This document shows positions 1-7,584 of a stretch of DNA of 13,217 nt, piece after piece. The translations under genes were made by a program, and so were the position numbers. The stretch is from Bacteriovoracaceae bacterium (GTDB taxonomy: Bacteria > Bdellovibrionota > UBA1018), in contig JAHFAB010000010.1 in assembly GCA_023250795.1 (NCBI GenBank), positions 1-13,217 on the forward strand, in the 5' to 3' direction. The notes under the pieces were generated by a model. The model was not told the DNA's origin. It made no database searches and saw nothing but the letters and a program-made list of their open reading frames with translations. Within the stretch, counting starts at the first letter, position 1. Each line of letters begins with the position of its first letter.

Positions 1-1442
1 TGCCAATAACTAGCGGCATTTCTGTATCTATGAAATTGCTTAATTTTGTCTCTAAGCAGCGTAATTTTTTTTTGGACTTCAATTCGAAGAGGTTCGCCTG
101 GTTTTTTCTTGAGTCTCTCCAATCTAATTTCTGGTTTTAATTCTAACACAAGGCGTCTAATATCGTTTAGTATTTTTTTTTGCTCTTCACTTGCTGTTTT
201 TGACTGTTTTTCACCAGTAATATATGCATCAGAAATAAAATTGATTTCATCTTGTAGCGCAATAAAAACAGGAGATCTGATCCATTCGCTCGCCACTCTT
301 TCTGGGATTGCAGATTTTTTATTCAGAAATAAAACAGCTTGAGAATAGAGGGGCTGTTTTTTCATCGCCCAGTTTTTTAGCCAATAATAAGAAGACCCAT
401 AATTCTTCTTGAAAAGACCTAAAGTCACCAATGCTTCAGGATATTGACACAATTCGTTTAAAGCCATTGCCATAACCATAGAGGACTCCGGGGCAAAAGT
501 GTGTCTTAGTCCGCCGGCTTCTAGATTCATCGCAGTACCAATGGCTTCCGTTTGGTGATTAGACCTCAAATAAGCCCAAGATAATTCTGAAAGTTCTTTT
601 GCTAATTCGTTAGAGCTTTTTTTTAATTGCTTCAATTGCAAAACAGCCTCGTCATAACGCTCAACGCCAAAATAAGCCCTAGCGAAAAGCAAGTGTATTT
701 GGTTCTTATAGCGGTCTAATTTTTTATTGTATTTGGAATTTTTTGTAAATTTCTCTAACTCAATGATCATTTTAGAATGGTTTTTATTTCCTGAAAATAA
801 TATAGCCTTAGAAAGTGGCCCATACGTTTCGGATTTTGATAATATTTCTATTTCAGTCTTAATTAAAATCAGACCATTTTTTTTACTCAGTTTTGCAATC
901 AAATTATAAAATGCAGCTTCGTACAAAATGTTATTATTTTTAACTTCAGATCTATTTAGAAGTTTGACAAATCTTGACTCAGTTCCAGGTGAAAAACTGA
1001 ACCCACTGAATTTGTCATGAATTTTGTTTAAACATTCGAGCGCAGCGAGTTGAATTTCAAACGTCTCATCTCCCACAAAATTGGAAAAAAGAGATAAAAA
1101 CCCATTATGCGCAATATGATAAAATCCTATTTCATAAAAAACTCTAGAAATCCAGTATTCACCCATTAACTTTTCTTCGGTTGTTTTTGCTTCTTTTCTT
1201 AGAGCTAAGGCATCTGAAAATCCATGTAATGGAGAAACTTCCCCTGAAAAGAAAGATTTTATATCTATTTTCCAATTATTTTTGAACGAATCACTAAAAG
1301 ACCATTTTTCATTTTTTGTACAAGCATCAGTAAAAGAAGAGTGGTTTTTATTTTCGGTGGCAAAAACATGTTTCGAATCAAAAAACACAACTACCATAAT
1401 TATTCGTATAAATAATAAAACAAAGTTTGTTATTGTATTCAT
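1..1442 (-). CDS. Exported helical-repeat (TPR-like) protein, 3' end beyond window; GltC-like by position
   Basis: An open frame of 480 codons runs from ATG at 1442 to the left edge with no stop, so the protein is incomplete. The ATG overlaps the stop of the upstream beta-barrel gene (ATGA), which fixes the start and implies translational coupling. The N-terminus has a hydrophobic stretch (about residues 5-22) ending near HVFA, consistent with a signal peptide and export to the periplasm. The rest is helix-rich, with alternating aromatic and Ala/Leu positions like degenerate TPRs, clearest around residues 250-340 (for example ARAYFGVERYDEAVLQLK). The end visible here is Lys/Arg/Glu-rich and may form a coiled coil. 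In Myxococcus a beta-barrel pair (GltB, GltA) is followed by the periplasmic TPR protein GltC, so the order here suggests a GltC-like role. That is inference from position; the sequence alone supports only an exported TPR-like protein. Confidence 0.8.
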   Translation of the reverse strand, partial: MNTITNFVLLFIRIIMVVVFFDSKHVFATENKNHSSFTDACTKNEKWSFSDSFKNNWKIDIKSFFSGEVSPLHGFSDALALRKEAKTTEEKLMGEYWISRVFYEIGFYHIAHNGFLSLFSNFVGDETFEIQLAALECLNKIHDKFSGFSFSPGTESRFVKLLNRSEVKNNNILYEAAFYNLIAKLSKKNGLILIKTEIEILSKSETYGPLSKAILFSGNKNHSKMIIELEKFTKNSKYNKKLDRYKNQIHLLFARAYFGVERYDEAVLQLKQLKKSSNELAKELSELSWAYLRSNHQTEAIGTAMNLEAGGLRHTFAPESSMVMAMALNELCQYPEALVTLGLFKKNYGSSYYWLKNWAMKKQPLYSQAVLFLNKKSAIPERVASEWIRSPVFIALQDEINFISDAYITGEKQSKTASEEQKKILNDIRRLVLELKPEIRLERLKKKPGEPLRIEVQKKITLLRDKIKQFHRYRNAASYW

Positions 1443-2176
1443 TTTGATTCTTTCACACCAAATAGGTAACTCACACCAAGAGTCACTGTGTTACTCCAAT
1501 TGACTCTGGTTCCCACTACTTGACCCAATTTTGGAGTAATTACTTTTTCTATGATTTTTTCTTCATAATGCTGCAATCTATAGTCAACACGAAGAGAAAA
1601 GTTTTGAGAAAGATAGACGTTTTGCCCTAAACCTATCGATGGAGTAAAATAATTTCCAGACTCAGTAGAATAGACCCCCACCCCTCCAAGCAAATGAAAA
1701 TCATAATAAATAATGCTCTTACCCAATAAGCTTAACTTTCCATAGAGTACGCTTGCGACTGTTTCACCACCCAAATAAAACTTGGCTGGGTTATTATTTG
1801 TCGTTGCACCCAAAGTGTCTTCGAAAGTTTTAAGAGCAGTGGATCCACTGACAAAACACTTCCATCCAATGAGATTGAAAGCCCAATACTCATTTAGATT
1901 AAAACCCAGTGTCCCTCCCAGTTTCTTAGAATTTAGAAAAGGATCTGAAGAAATGACGCCACCTAGAATCCCTATTTCTAACTTGTTTTCCTTAGAATAC
2001 AGCCTGTTTTGAACAACCCCTAACTCTGATTCGTCTCCACGTGCCCAATATTTTTCCTTAATTGAATCTACATTTACTTTTTCAGGATTGATTTTCTCTG
2101 CTTGAGTGTTTTCAGCCAATAGCTCCTCAGACCAAGCTGAATTCATAAAAAAAAGAATACCCAATATAATCCACAT
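1439..2176 (-). CDS. Outer-membrane beta-barrel protein, GltA/GltB-like
   Basis: The 245-residue protein begins with a short signal peptide (MWIILGILFFMNSAWS, cleavage likely before EELL). A linker of about 50 residues follows, including the charged VNVDSIKEKYWARGDE. The remainder alternates hydrophobic and polar residues in glycine-rich strands, as in a small eight-strand-class barrel (LEIGILGGVISSDPF, HLLGGVGVYSTESGNY, then TVTLGVSYLFGV near the end). I recognise this as the outer-membrane beta-barrel domain family common in Myxococcota and Bdellovibrionota, which includes the gliding proteins GltA and GltB. The start has an AGAGG-type ribosome site, and the gene lies 3 bp after the TonB-like gene. 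Its stop overlaps the next start. It probably forms the outer-membrane part of the trans-envelope complex. Which Glt paralogue it matches is not resolved. Confidence 0.85.
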   Translation of the reverse strand: MWIILGILFFMNSAWSEELLAENTQAEKINPEKVNVDSIKEKYWARGDESELGVVQNRLYSKENKLEIGILGGVISSDPFLNSKKLGGTLGFNLNEYWAFNLIGWKCFVSGSTALKTFEDTLGATTNNNPAKFYLGGETVASVLYGKLSLLGKSIIYYDFHLLGGVGVYSTESGNYFTPSIGLGQNVYLSQNFSLRVDYRLQHYEEKIIEKVITPKLGQVVGTRVNWSNTVTLGVSYLFGVKESK

Positions 2177-2179
2177 AGT

Positions 2180-3352
2180 TCACCTCTCTAATGTTTTGAA
2201 AATAAACGGGTAGGAAACCGCAACATCAATCCCACCCTTGGGCGATGGAAACTTCCAAGTGACCAACCTTCTTAAAACACAATCATCCACCCTGGAGTCA
2301 GAAAGAGTGGACGACTTTATAGAAGCAGTATGAATGCTTCCTGAATGATTAATACTGAAGTTAATAATCAGTTTTCCCTCTAAATCAGGCGAATGAATCA
2401 TTGCTGACTCGTAGCAATAGCGAATTTCACTCAAATGGCGATGGATCACCTCTCCCACCTCATCTTTTGTTAAACCTTCTTCCACGCTAGACATCAGAGA
2501 ATCCAAAGAGACAAAAGACTTTCCCTGTCCACTCACCGAAGCATGATCTCCGTGATGATACCCAATACCACCCATATTGCCCAATGAAGCTACCTGGACT
2601 TGCTTATAATTAGAATTGCTAATCAGTGGTGCCGTTGGATGCTTCATAGTCGATTTTTTATCTAAAATTTTCTGAGTTTGTGCGTAAGTATTTCTCCCAA
2701 GGAAAAATTCAGACTCAGAAAGGAGTTTTGTCATTCCCCCCTTCAGCAACCCGCTCACAGCATTCTGTAACGCTTTAGCCCGAAATGCTCTGACTGATGC
2801 TTGATTTTTTGAAACGATTTTTTGACCAGTCGATTCTTCCTTCTCTTCTTTTAACTCATGGCTGGAGAAAACTATTTTTGTATATTGAACAGGAATGAGA
2901 GCCTCTGATTGTGGTTTAGGCCAAAACCAAGTCAGCATAGAAAATAAAGATAGAGAAATAAAAGTAAAACTTAATCCCTTTTTTATAAGATCCTTATCTA
3001 AAAATGCATTATTGCGTGAAAAAGCCTGATTTGATAATTCTGGCAAATGAATCTGTCCCTCTAAGTCTCTTCTATTTCTAATTTTAAGGTTCACAGGAAT
3101 CCCTAATTGTTCAAAAGACAATGGGAGATCTAAAGATATTTCTTTAGTAATATCTTCAGCATGCACTCTCACCACCGCATCAGTGACAATCTCATTTTCT
3201 GGTGTGTGGATGTTTCTGATTACAAGTTCTGAGTTATTTTTTTCTAAAATCCAATGAAACGGAAAACCTAACGCCAAAGGGAACTCAGAATCCCAAACTT
3301 GACTTTTTTCGCTTCCATTGACTGTAACAGTGATTACGAAAGAAGGTTTCAT
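2180..3352 (-). CDS. TonB-like protein with AgmX/PglI C-terminal domain, GltG/GltJ-type
   Basis: The protein has 390 residues. Residues 1-115 form a beta-rich soluble domain resembling a degenerate FHA domain and should be cytoplasmic. One transmembrane helix lies at about 126-144, followed by a basic/Ser-rich periplasmic linker. Residues 297-390 are a clear AgmX/PglI C-terminal domain: EIRYCYESAM, GKLIINFSI, VDDCVLRRLVTWKFPSPKGG and a terminal YPFIF. Its two conserved cysteines are at 313 and 358. In Myxococcus, proteins of this architecture (GltG with FHA, GltJ with zinc-ribbon/GYF) link the cytoplasmic and inner-membrane motor to the outer membrane. The N-terminal FHA-like domain favours GltG, though the FHA match is by general impression rather than diagnostic residues. 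The ATG overlaps the preceding stop by 4 bp, and the beta-barrel gene follows after 3 bp. Confidence 0.88.
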   Translation of the reverse strand: MKPSFVITVTVNGSEKSQVWDSEFPLALGFPFHWILEKNNSELVIRNIHTPENEIVTDAVVRVHAEDITKEISLDLPLSFEQLGIPVNLKIRNRRDLEGQIHLPELSNQAFSRNNAFLDKDLIKKGLSFTFISLSLFSMLTWFWPKPQSEALIPVQYTKIVFSSHELKEEKEESTGQKIVSKNQASVRAFRAKALQNAVSGLLKGGMTKLLSESEFFLGRNTYAQTQKILDKKSTMKHPTAPLISNSNYKQVQVASLGNMGGIGYHHGDHASVSGQGKSFVSLDSLMSSVEEGLTKDEVGEVIHRHLSEIRYCYESAMIHSPDLEGKLIINFSINHSGSIHTASIKSSTLSDSRVDDCVLRRLVTWKFPSPKGGIDVAVSYPFIFKTLER

Positions 3353-3648
3353 TGGATGTACCTCAACTCGTGCAAGGTTTCATCAATCTCAGATTTGAAA
3401 CCTACTCGCTTTTTATAGAGGTGAGGTCTACCCTTTTTTTTATTTTTTTCAGAAATTTGACTGAGAGAATCTAGTGGCTTTTTATTGAGCCCCTCCACGA
3501 CCTCATCCTCGAAATCAATTATTTTTTGTCGATCAGAGTGCTTGTCAGCATTATGACCATTCGCAGACGCTTGTGCTAATGACAAGGCATAAACAACCAC
3601 CCCAATCTCAAAAAACCGTGTAGTTCTCATATAAAAAAAGTAGCTCAT
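3349..3648 (-). CDS. Small exported protein of unknown function, possibly CglF/GltF-like by position
   Basis: This is a 99-residue protein. From an internal Met at residue 7 (position 3630) it has a classic signal peptide: basic MRTTR, a hydrophobic core, then AQASA before NGHN. The mature part of about 70 residues is charged and hydrophilic. It contains IIDFEDEVVEGLNKKP and a Lys-rich stretch ending KKGRPHLYKKR, and the C-terminus RYIQ overlaps the next gene (ATGA). It heads the second operon, directly before the TonB-like gene. A candidate promoter has its predicted transcription start at about 3650, leaving almost no leader before the first ATG, and neither ATG has a clear Shine-Dalgarno site. 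Either the mRNA is leaderless or the real start is 3630. I do not recognise a named domain. A CglF/GltF-like role is suggested only by size, export and neighbours. Confidence 0.75.
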   Translation of the reverse strand: MSYFFYMRTTRFFEIGVVVYALSLAQASANGHNADKHSDRQKIIDFEDEVVEGLNKKPLDSLSQISEKNKKKGRPHLYKKRVGFKSEIDETLHELRYIQ

Positions 3649-3656
3649 AATTGTTA

Positions 3657-3685
3657 ATTATACTTAATATTATTAATAAATGCAA
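3657..3685 (-). promoter_or_regulatory. Candidate sigma-70-type promoter of the GltG-like operon
   Basis: Reading the minus strand, TTGCAT (3685-3680) is followed after exactly 17 bp by a perfect TATAAT (3662-3657). The predicted start is near 3650, just before the ATG at 3648. The -35 box lies in an AAATTATTTGC element that also occurs at the other candidate promoter near 11791. Confidence 0.6.
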
Positions 3686-3769
3686 ATAATTTTAATCCAT
3701 TGTTTTTGCTGGGTAAAATTAAATTATTAGTTTTCAGAAAATAAAAAATGTTGAAACATCAAAAGGGAG

Positions 3770-3798
3770 TTGAATTAAATATACTTTATAATTATAAT
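3770..3798 (+). promoter_or_regulatory. Candidate vapBC promoter
   Basis: TTGAAT (3770-3775), a 17-bp spacer and a perfect TATAAT (3793-3798) form a near-consensus promoter. Transcription would start near 3805, giving a leader of about 12 nt before the vapB ATG at 3817. A second TATAAT at 3787-3792 has no well-spaced -35 box. The -10 box lies inside the palindrome described in the next entry. Confidence 0.6.
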
Positions 3799-3807
3799 TA
3801 TAAAGTA
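3782..3807. promoter_or_regulatory. 26-bp perfect palindrome, likely VapB/VapBC operator
   Basis: The half-site TACTTTATAATTA is followed directly by its exact reverse complement, TAATTATAAAGTA, with no spacer. The palindrome covers the -10 box and the predicted transcription start of vapBC and ends 9 bp before the vapB ATG. Ribbon-helix-helix antitoxins bind such inverted repeats and repress their own operon, and the toxin modulates this. The symmetry is seen directly; the operator role is inference from the family. Confidence 0.65.
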
Positions 3808-3816
3808 GGTATTAAT

Positions 3817-4077
3817 ATGGCTCAAAGAACAATCTATATTCCAAATGAATTAGAAAAAAAAGCAATACAGAAGTTCAAAAAAAAATCATACAAAAGCTTA
3901 TCTTCTTATATTGTTGACCTCATTCGAAAGGACTCAGACATAAAAGGACCTCAAGAGTGGAAGGCTTTTTGGGAAACAAATGACTATAAGCTCTCAGCAG
4001 ATTACCCCGACCGTATTGATGCACTTATGGAAGAAAAAAGGGATTTTTCTCTTTTTGATAAAAAGAATAAAAAATGA
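3817..4077 (+). CDS. vapB: VapB-type antitoxin (ribbon-helix-helix)
   Basis: The 86-residue protein starts RTIYIPNELEKKAI, a beta strand followed by a helix. A second helix, SLSSYIVDLIRK, completes a ribbon-helix-helix DNA-binding domain at residues 4-40. The acidic, Trp-containing C-terminal half (from about EWKAFWE to the Lys-rich end) is the likely VapC-binding tail. I chose the ATG at 3817 because an AGTAGGT ribosome site lies 6 bp upstream and the predicted promoter and operator end just before it. The in-frame ATG at 3748 lies upstream of that promoter and would add an unrelated N-terminus. The stop overlaps the vapC start (ATGA), the usual antitoxin-toxin coupling. It neutralises VapC and probably represses the operon through the palindrome at 3782-3807. 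Confidence 0.88.
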   Translation: MAQRTIYIPNELEKKAIQKFKKKSYKSLSSYIVDLIRKDSDIKGPQEWKAFWETNDYKLSADYPDRIDALMEEKRDFSLFDKKNKK

Positions 4078-4469
4078 AATACCTACTAGATACGAATATC
4101 TGTATCCATTTACTTAAAAAAAAAGAAAAATCTCTTATAAGAAAAATCACCTATTTCTCAGCTTCAGATTTTTCTATTTGTAGTATTGTAAAAGCTGAAC
4201 TTTTAACAGGGGCAAAGAAAAGTCAAAATGTCAGTGAAAATATCAAAATGCTATCATCTTTTTTTGGTATGATAGAATCACTTCCATTCGATGATTTTGC
4301 AGCAGAGTTTTATTCTACAACACGATCTATTCTGGAAAAATCTGGTGAACCCATAGGTCCAAATGATCTATTCATTGCCTCTATCGCACTCTCCAATGAA
4401 CTCACGCTCATAACAAGAAATTACAATGAATTCAAAAAAGTTCCCGGCCTTTTGCTAGAAAACTGGTAG
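4074..4469 (+). CDS. vapC: VapC-type toxin, PIN-domain ribonuclease
   Basis: The 131-residue protein is a full-length PIN domain. The conserved acidic residues are present: Asp6 in YLLDTNICIHLL, Glu42 in KAELLTGA and Asp98 in GPNDLFIASIAL. The late motif TRNYNEF has Asn116 where many family members have Asp. The end, FKKVPGLLLENW, is a typical VapC C-terminus. Such toxins are Mg2+-dependent endoribonucleases that cut tRNA or rRNA and stop translation. The substrate cannot be read from the sequence. There is no separate ribosome site, so translation is coupled to vapB through the ATGA overlap. The last 38 bp overlap tail-to-tail with the TPR gene on the other strand. The active-site residues are intact, so the toxin looks functional. 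Confidence 0.93.
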   Translation: MKYLLDTNICIHLLKKKEKSLIRKITYFSASDFSICSIVKAELLTGAKKSQNVSENIKMLSSFFGMIESLPFDDFAAEFYSTTRSILEKSGEPIGPNDLFIASIALSNELTLITRNYNEFKKVPGLLLENW

Positions 4470-7400
4470 ACGGCTGATTTCCGTTAGCGCAAGACATCGA
4501 AATGGCCTTCATTAGACCCAACTCTTCTGGCTGAAGAATATTTTTAGAAACCACCTCCTGAAACAAGTAGGCGACCAAAGGCCACTTTCTTTCTTCCAAC
4601 GCGTGTTTCCACGTGATCAATAAAGGTCGATCATTCATTTTAGAACTGAAGGATGATAGATTCTGACCATTAGATTTTTCAGCTGTTACTTGGTGTGCAA
4701 TCTCTGAGGCTTTTTTTTGAATTTCTTGAGCTTTTTTCTGAAAAGGACCGACTAGTTGAGACACATTTTCTCTAAACAAAGCAAAATCAGAATCAGCGGT
4801 TTTCTGAGACTGTGTAAGTTCTTTCATTTCTTTTATAAAATCCAAATAAACTCCCGACACTTCTGCCATCACCTGAGCTTGAACAGTAACCAATGGGAGT
4901 TTTATTGTTTTTGCTGCAGCCGTTTCAATTTCTTGGATAATCTCAACTCTTCTTGTAATCGTTCTTTCGTCAGCCCAGAGAGGAGAGATACTTTTCAAAG
5001 AGGTTCTACTTTCCTGAAAAATCAAAGGGATGAGTGAATGAATATCCGAAATCAAAGCAAATTGAACCACTGGATCTAGATTTTCCCAATAAGAACCTAA
5101 TTGTCTTACTAGAACGAATCTCTTATTGAAGGAATAATCCTTAACCACTTTCAGTCCAATTAATGCCCAAAGAGCCCGGTTTTCCTTAAAACCATTTCTA
5201 GCTTGGAGATAGATTTTTTTTTGAATTTTGGCATCTATAATTTGATTCTTTCCAAACAATAATAGAATTGCATGAAATCGATCACAATCTAGTTCGAGAC
5301 TCTCTCCTACATTATTCTCACATATTTTTATAAACGACTCAGACATTAATTTTTCATCGCTTGATATCCAAGACAAAATCAGAGATTTTTTTCGAATTAA
5401 GCTTAATTTCTCAAGCTCGCCTACCATAGATGAAGCTTTATACCGCGTCAAATAAAGCAGATAATCTTTTGCAGCTGCTTCATAATCGAAACTCTCCTCA
5501 TACAGCACCGCTCTTGACAAAACTGCATTTTTTGAAAAAACTGATTCTGGATCTGATGTAATTAATTTTGAATAATAGTTCAAAGATAATTCTTTGTCAC
5601 CAAGAGCCAAAGCACATTTTGAGGCCAAACTAAAAGCATCAATGATCCTCTGTTTTATTTTTAGATTATCTTTGTAAATATATATGTATTTCTCAGTTTT
5701 ATCTATTGCTTCCTGATATTTTTTTTCTTCATACAATTTTTCTATTTTTTTAAAGGCAGTATCTACAGAAATCAAGTAAAGTTTATTTGAAAACTCAGTC
5801 TTGTCCCATTCATTAATTTTTAAGAACCTCTCCGAAAGAGCGTGAGCAGAATCCCAGTCGCCACTAGCGACCAAAGTGTCAATCACTAAACTAGCCGATG
5901 CAATTGCATAAGAGGAACTGGGATTATCAAAAGAGAATTTTTTCATTTTCTCTATAGACTCTAATACATGGCCATGAGCATAAAGAGTTCTGTTAGCCTC
6001 AAAATAGAAACCATCTATTTTAGACTCACCCAAAGAAGCGTCAATCCACTGCAGCCACTCCATAAAGTAAGGATCAAGCTTTTCTTTTGAGTTTATAATA
6101 AAATGGGAAACTTTTACTTCACTTGTTATCCACTGTTTTTTCCTTAGTACCTCATATCGGCTTGCAATTGCCTTTAGCTTTGTATCTTTTGGTATATTTT
6201 CAAGCTTATTGTTATTCTCAATCACCCATTTATAATGTTGTTCTGCTGATTCATAATCATGAATTGCATATAAAGTTTCAGCCAGATTATAGTGAATTAA
6301 TGATATTTTTCGCAATGCTTTTGGCTCATCTAATTTTACGGTTTCAGTATAGACTTGATATATTTCTACCAAGTTCCGACTTAACTCTATTATGTCTGAA
6401 GCTGATTTGTTTTTTATTATCAAATTTTGCAAATTTTCTGCAGAATCTAATATTAATTTTCGGACCTTGTCAAAACCTTCATATTCAGAATGGAGAGCGT
6501 ATATTTTACTAAAATCTCTGGCAATTATTTTTAGAAGATCTAATTTTCTTCTATTATAAAAATATTCGTAAGTAATAGAAACCACATCTAAACTTTCTGG
6601 TGCATCTATGTTTTTATCTAATATTATATTTTTCCATCTCAACAAATCATCTCCATATCCGTGAGACCTCAAAAGCTTAGCAAAACGAATATGTATCTTT
6701 CCACTTGATTTACCGTTCGATTTGTTTTGGACTAGATCTTGAAAATAACGATATGCATTTTCAACAGAATAGTTTTCGCCACCGTTTTCATAACCCTCAA
6801 AGAAGAAAAGGACAGAATCGAGAAGCATGTTGTCTACAAAAGCCCAACCCAATGAGTTTTGAGAAGATATGAGTAACTCTTTTGATTTATAATAAGCCAA
6901 ATGTTTACCGACATAGTTTAACGCCTCTTGAACATTTTTTAGATTATAATAACTCCATGCAAGTTTGTAGAGAACAAATGGGTAGTGTGGATCTTCAGAT
7001 CTTTTTTCGATTTGTAAAAGGTACTTGATCGATTTTTCATATTCGTTAGCTTGAAAGGCAAACTCAGCTAAAGATAGATATGCTTGCGTTGTTTCAGGAA
7101 CGTCTGGAAACATTCTAATAAGTGATAAGTAATCTTTTGAGGCCATTGAGAGCTTACCCATTTCCTCATATGACTTGCCTCGCATAACAAGAGCATGTGA
7201 TATTTCCGAAGAATGAGGATATTTTAAAATAAGTGTGTTCAGCGTTTTTATAGACTCCAATAATGCTAAATGATAGGTGCTTAAGTTAATTGTTTTTCTT
7301 TGATCATGTGCACTTCCGTGTGAAATTCGAAATAATAAAGATGCTTTTTTCTGTTGTAGCTCTGCGAGTCGGATGAGTAGCACCGCTCCAGATTCTTTCC

Positions 7401-7581
7401 CGCTTCCTCTGTCTTTTGTAAGCAATGATGAAAGTTTATCAATAGCTATATTCTGTGAAGAAAGAGCTACTTCGTCTACCCCACGCTCATACTTTTCTTC
7501 TATATCTCCATTTATTATATCTATTCCCAATGAACCATATGCACTCAACGAAAATAAAAAAATAATCGGGAGATATTTCAT
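4432..7581 (-). CDS. Large periplasmic TPR protein, GltD/AgmU-like
   Basis: This 1049-residue protein begins with a signal peptide (MKYLPIIFLFSLSAYGSLG) and has no lipobox cysteine, so it is probably periplasmic. Residues 100-120 and 126-230 hold consecutive TPR-type helix pairs (HALVMRGKSYEEMGKLSMAS, YLSLAEFAFQANEYEKSIKY, LYKLAWSYYNLKNVQEALNY). Another clear one lies further on (HYNLAETLYAIHDYESAEQH). A Lys/Gln/Ala-rich coiled-coil-like stretch precedes the end (VGPFQKKAQEIQKKASEIA). A ribosome site GGAG lies 8 bp upstream, and the gene follows the second ExbD-like gene after 3 bp. Its size and position beside an AglR-Q-S-type motor resemble Myxococcus GltD (AgmU). The last 11 codons (STSFLAKGRELF region) are antisense to the conserved end of vapC, suggesting that the native C-terminus was lost. 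Export and TPRs are seen; the GltD match is inference. Confidence 0.87.
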   Translation of the reverse strand: MKYLPIIFLFSLSAYGSLGIDIINGDIEEKYERGVDEVALSSQNIAIDKLSSLLTKDRGSGKESGAVLLIRLAELQQKKASLLFRISHGSAHDQRKTINLSTYHLALLESIKTLNTLILKYPHSSEISHALVMRGKSYEEMGKLSMASKDYLSLIRMFPDVPETTQAYLSLAEFAFQANEYEKSIKYLLQIEKRSEDPHYPFVLYKLAWSYYNLKNVQEALNYVGKHLAYYKSKELLISSQNSLGWAFVDNMLLDSVLFFFEGYENGGENYSVENAYRYFQDLVQNKSNGKSSGKIHIRFAKLLRSHGYGDDLLRWKNIILDKNIDAPESLDVVSITYEYFYNRRKLDLLKIIARDFSKIYALHSEYEGFDKVRKLILDSAENLQNLIIKNKSASDIIELSRNLVEIYQVYTETVKLDEPKALRKISLIHYNLAETLYAIHDYESAEQHYKWVIENNNKLENIPKDTKLKAIASRYEVLRKKQWITSEVKVSHFIINSKEKLDPYFMEWLQWIDASLGESKIDGFYFEANRTLYAHGHVLESIEKMKKFSFDNPSSSYAIASASLVIDTLVASGDWDSAHALSERFLKINEWDKTEFSNKLYLISVDTAFKKIEKLYEEKKYQEAIDKTEKYIYIYKDNLKIKQRIIDAFSLASKCALALGDKELSLNYYSKLITSDPESVFSKNAVLSRAVLYEESFDYEAAAKDYLLYLTRYKASSMVGELEKLSLIRKKSLILSWISSDEKLMSESFIKICENNVGESLELDCDRFHAILLLFGKNQIIDAKIQKKIYLQARNGFKENRALWALIGLKVVKDYSFNKRFVLVRQLGSYWENLDPVVQFALISDIHSLIPLIFQESRTSLKSISPLWADERTITRRVEIIQEIETAAAKTIKLPLVTVQAQVMAEVSGVYLDFIKEMKELTQSQKTADSDFALFRENVSQLVGPFQKKAQEIQKKASEIAHQVTAEKSNGQNLSSFSSKMNDRPLLITWKHALEERKWPLVAYLFQEVVSKNILQPEELGLMKAISMSCANGNQPSTSFLAKGRELF

Positions 7582-7584
7582 ATG

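Noticed and set aside
46..1503. Plus-strand open frames at 46-342, 727-909 and 1282-1503
   Set aside because: They lie inside a 480-codon minus-strand frame that is coupled to its upstream gene. They have no ribosome sites or recognisable domains and are antisense shadows.
1782..2012. Plus-strand open frame inside the beta-barrel gene
   Set aside because: Antisense to a well-supported outer-membrane protein; no family features.
3748..3816. Longer vapB starting at ATG 3748
   Set aside because: It would begin upstream of the predicted promoter, translate through the operator, and add an N-terminus absent from ribbon-helix-helix antitoxins.
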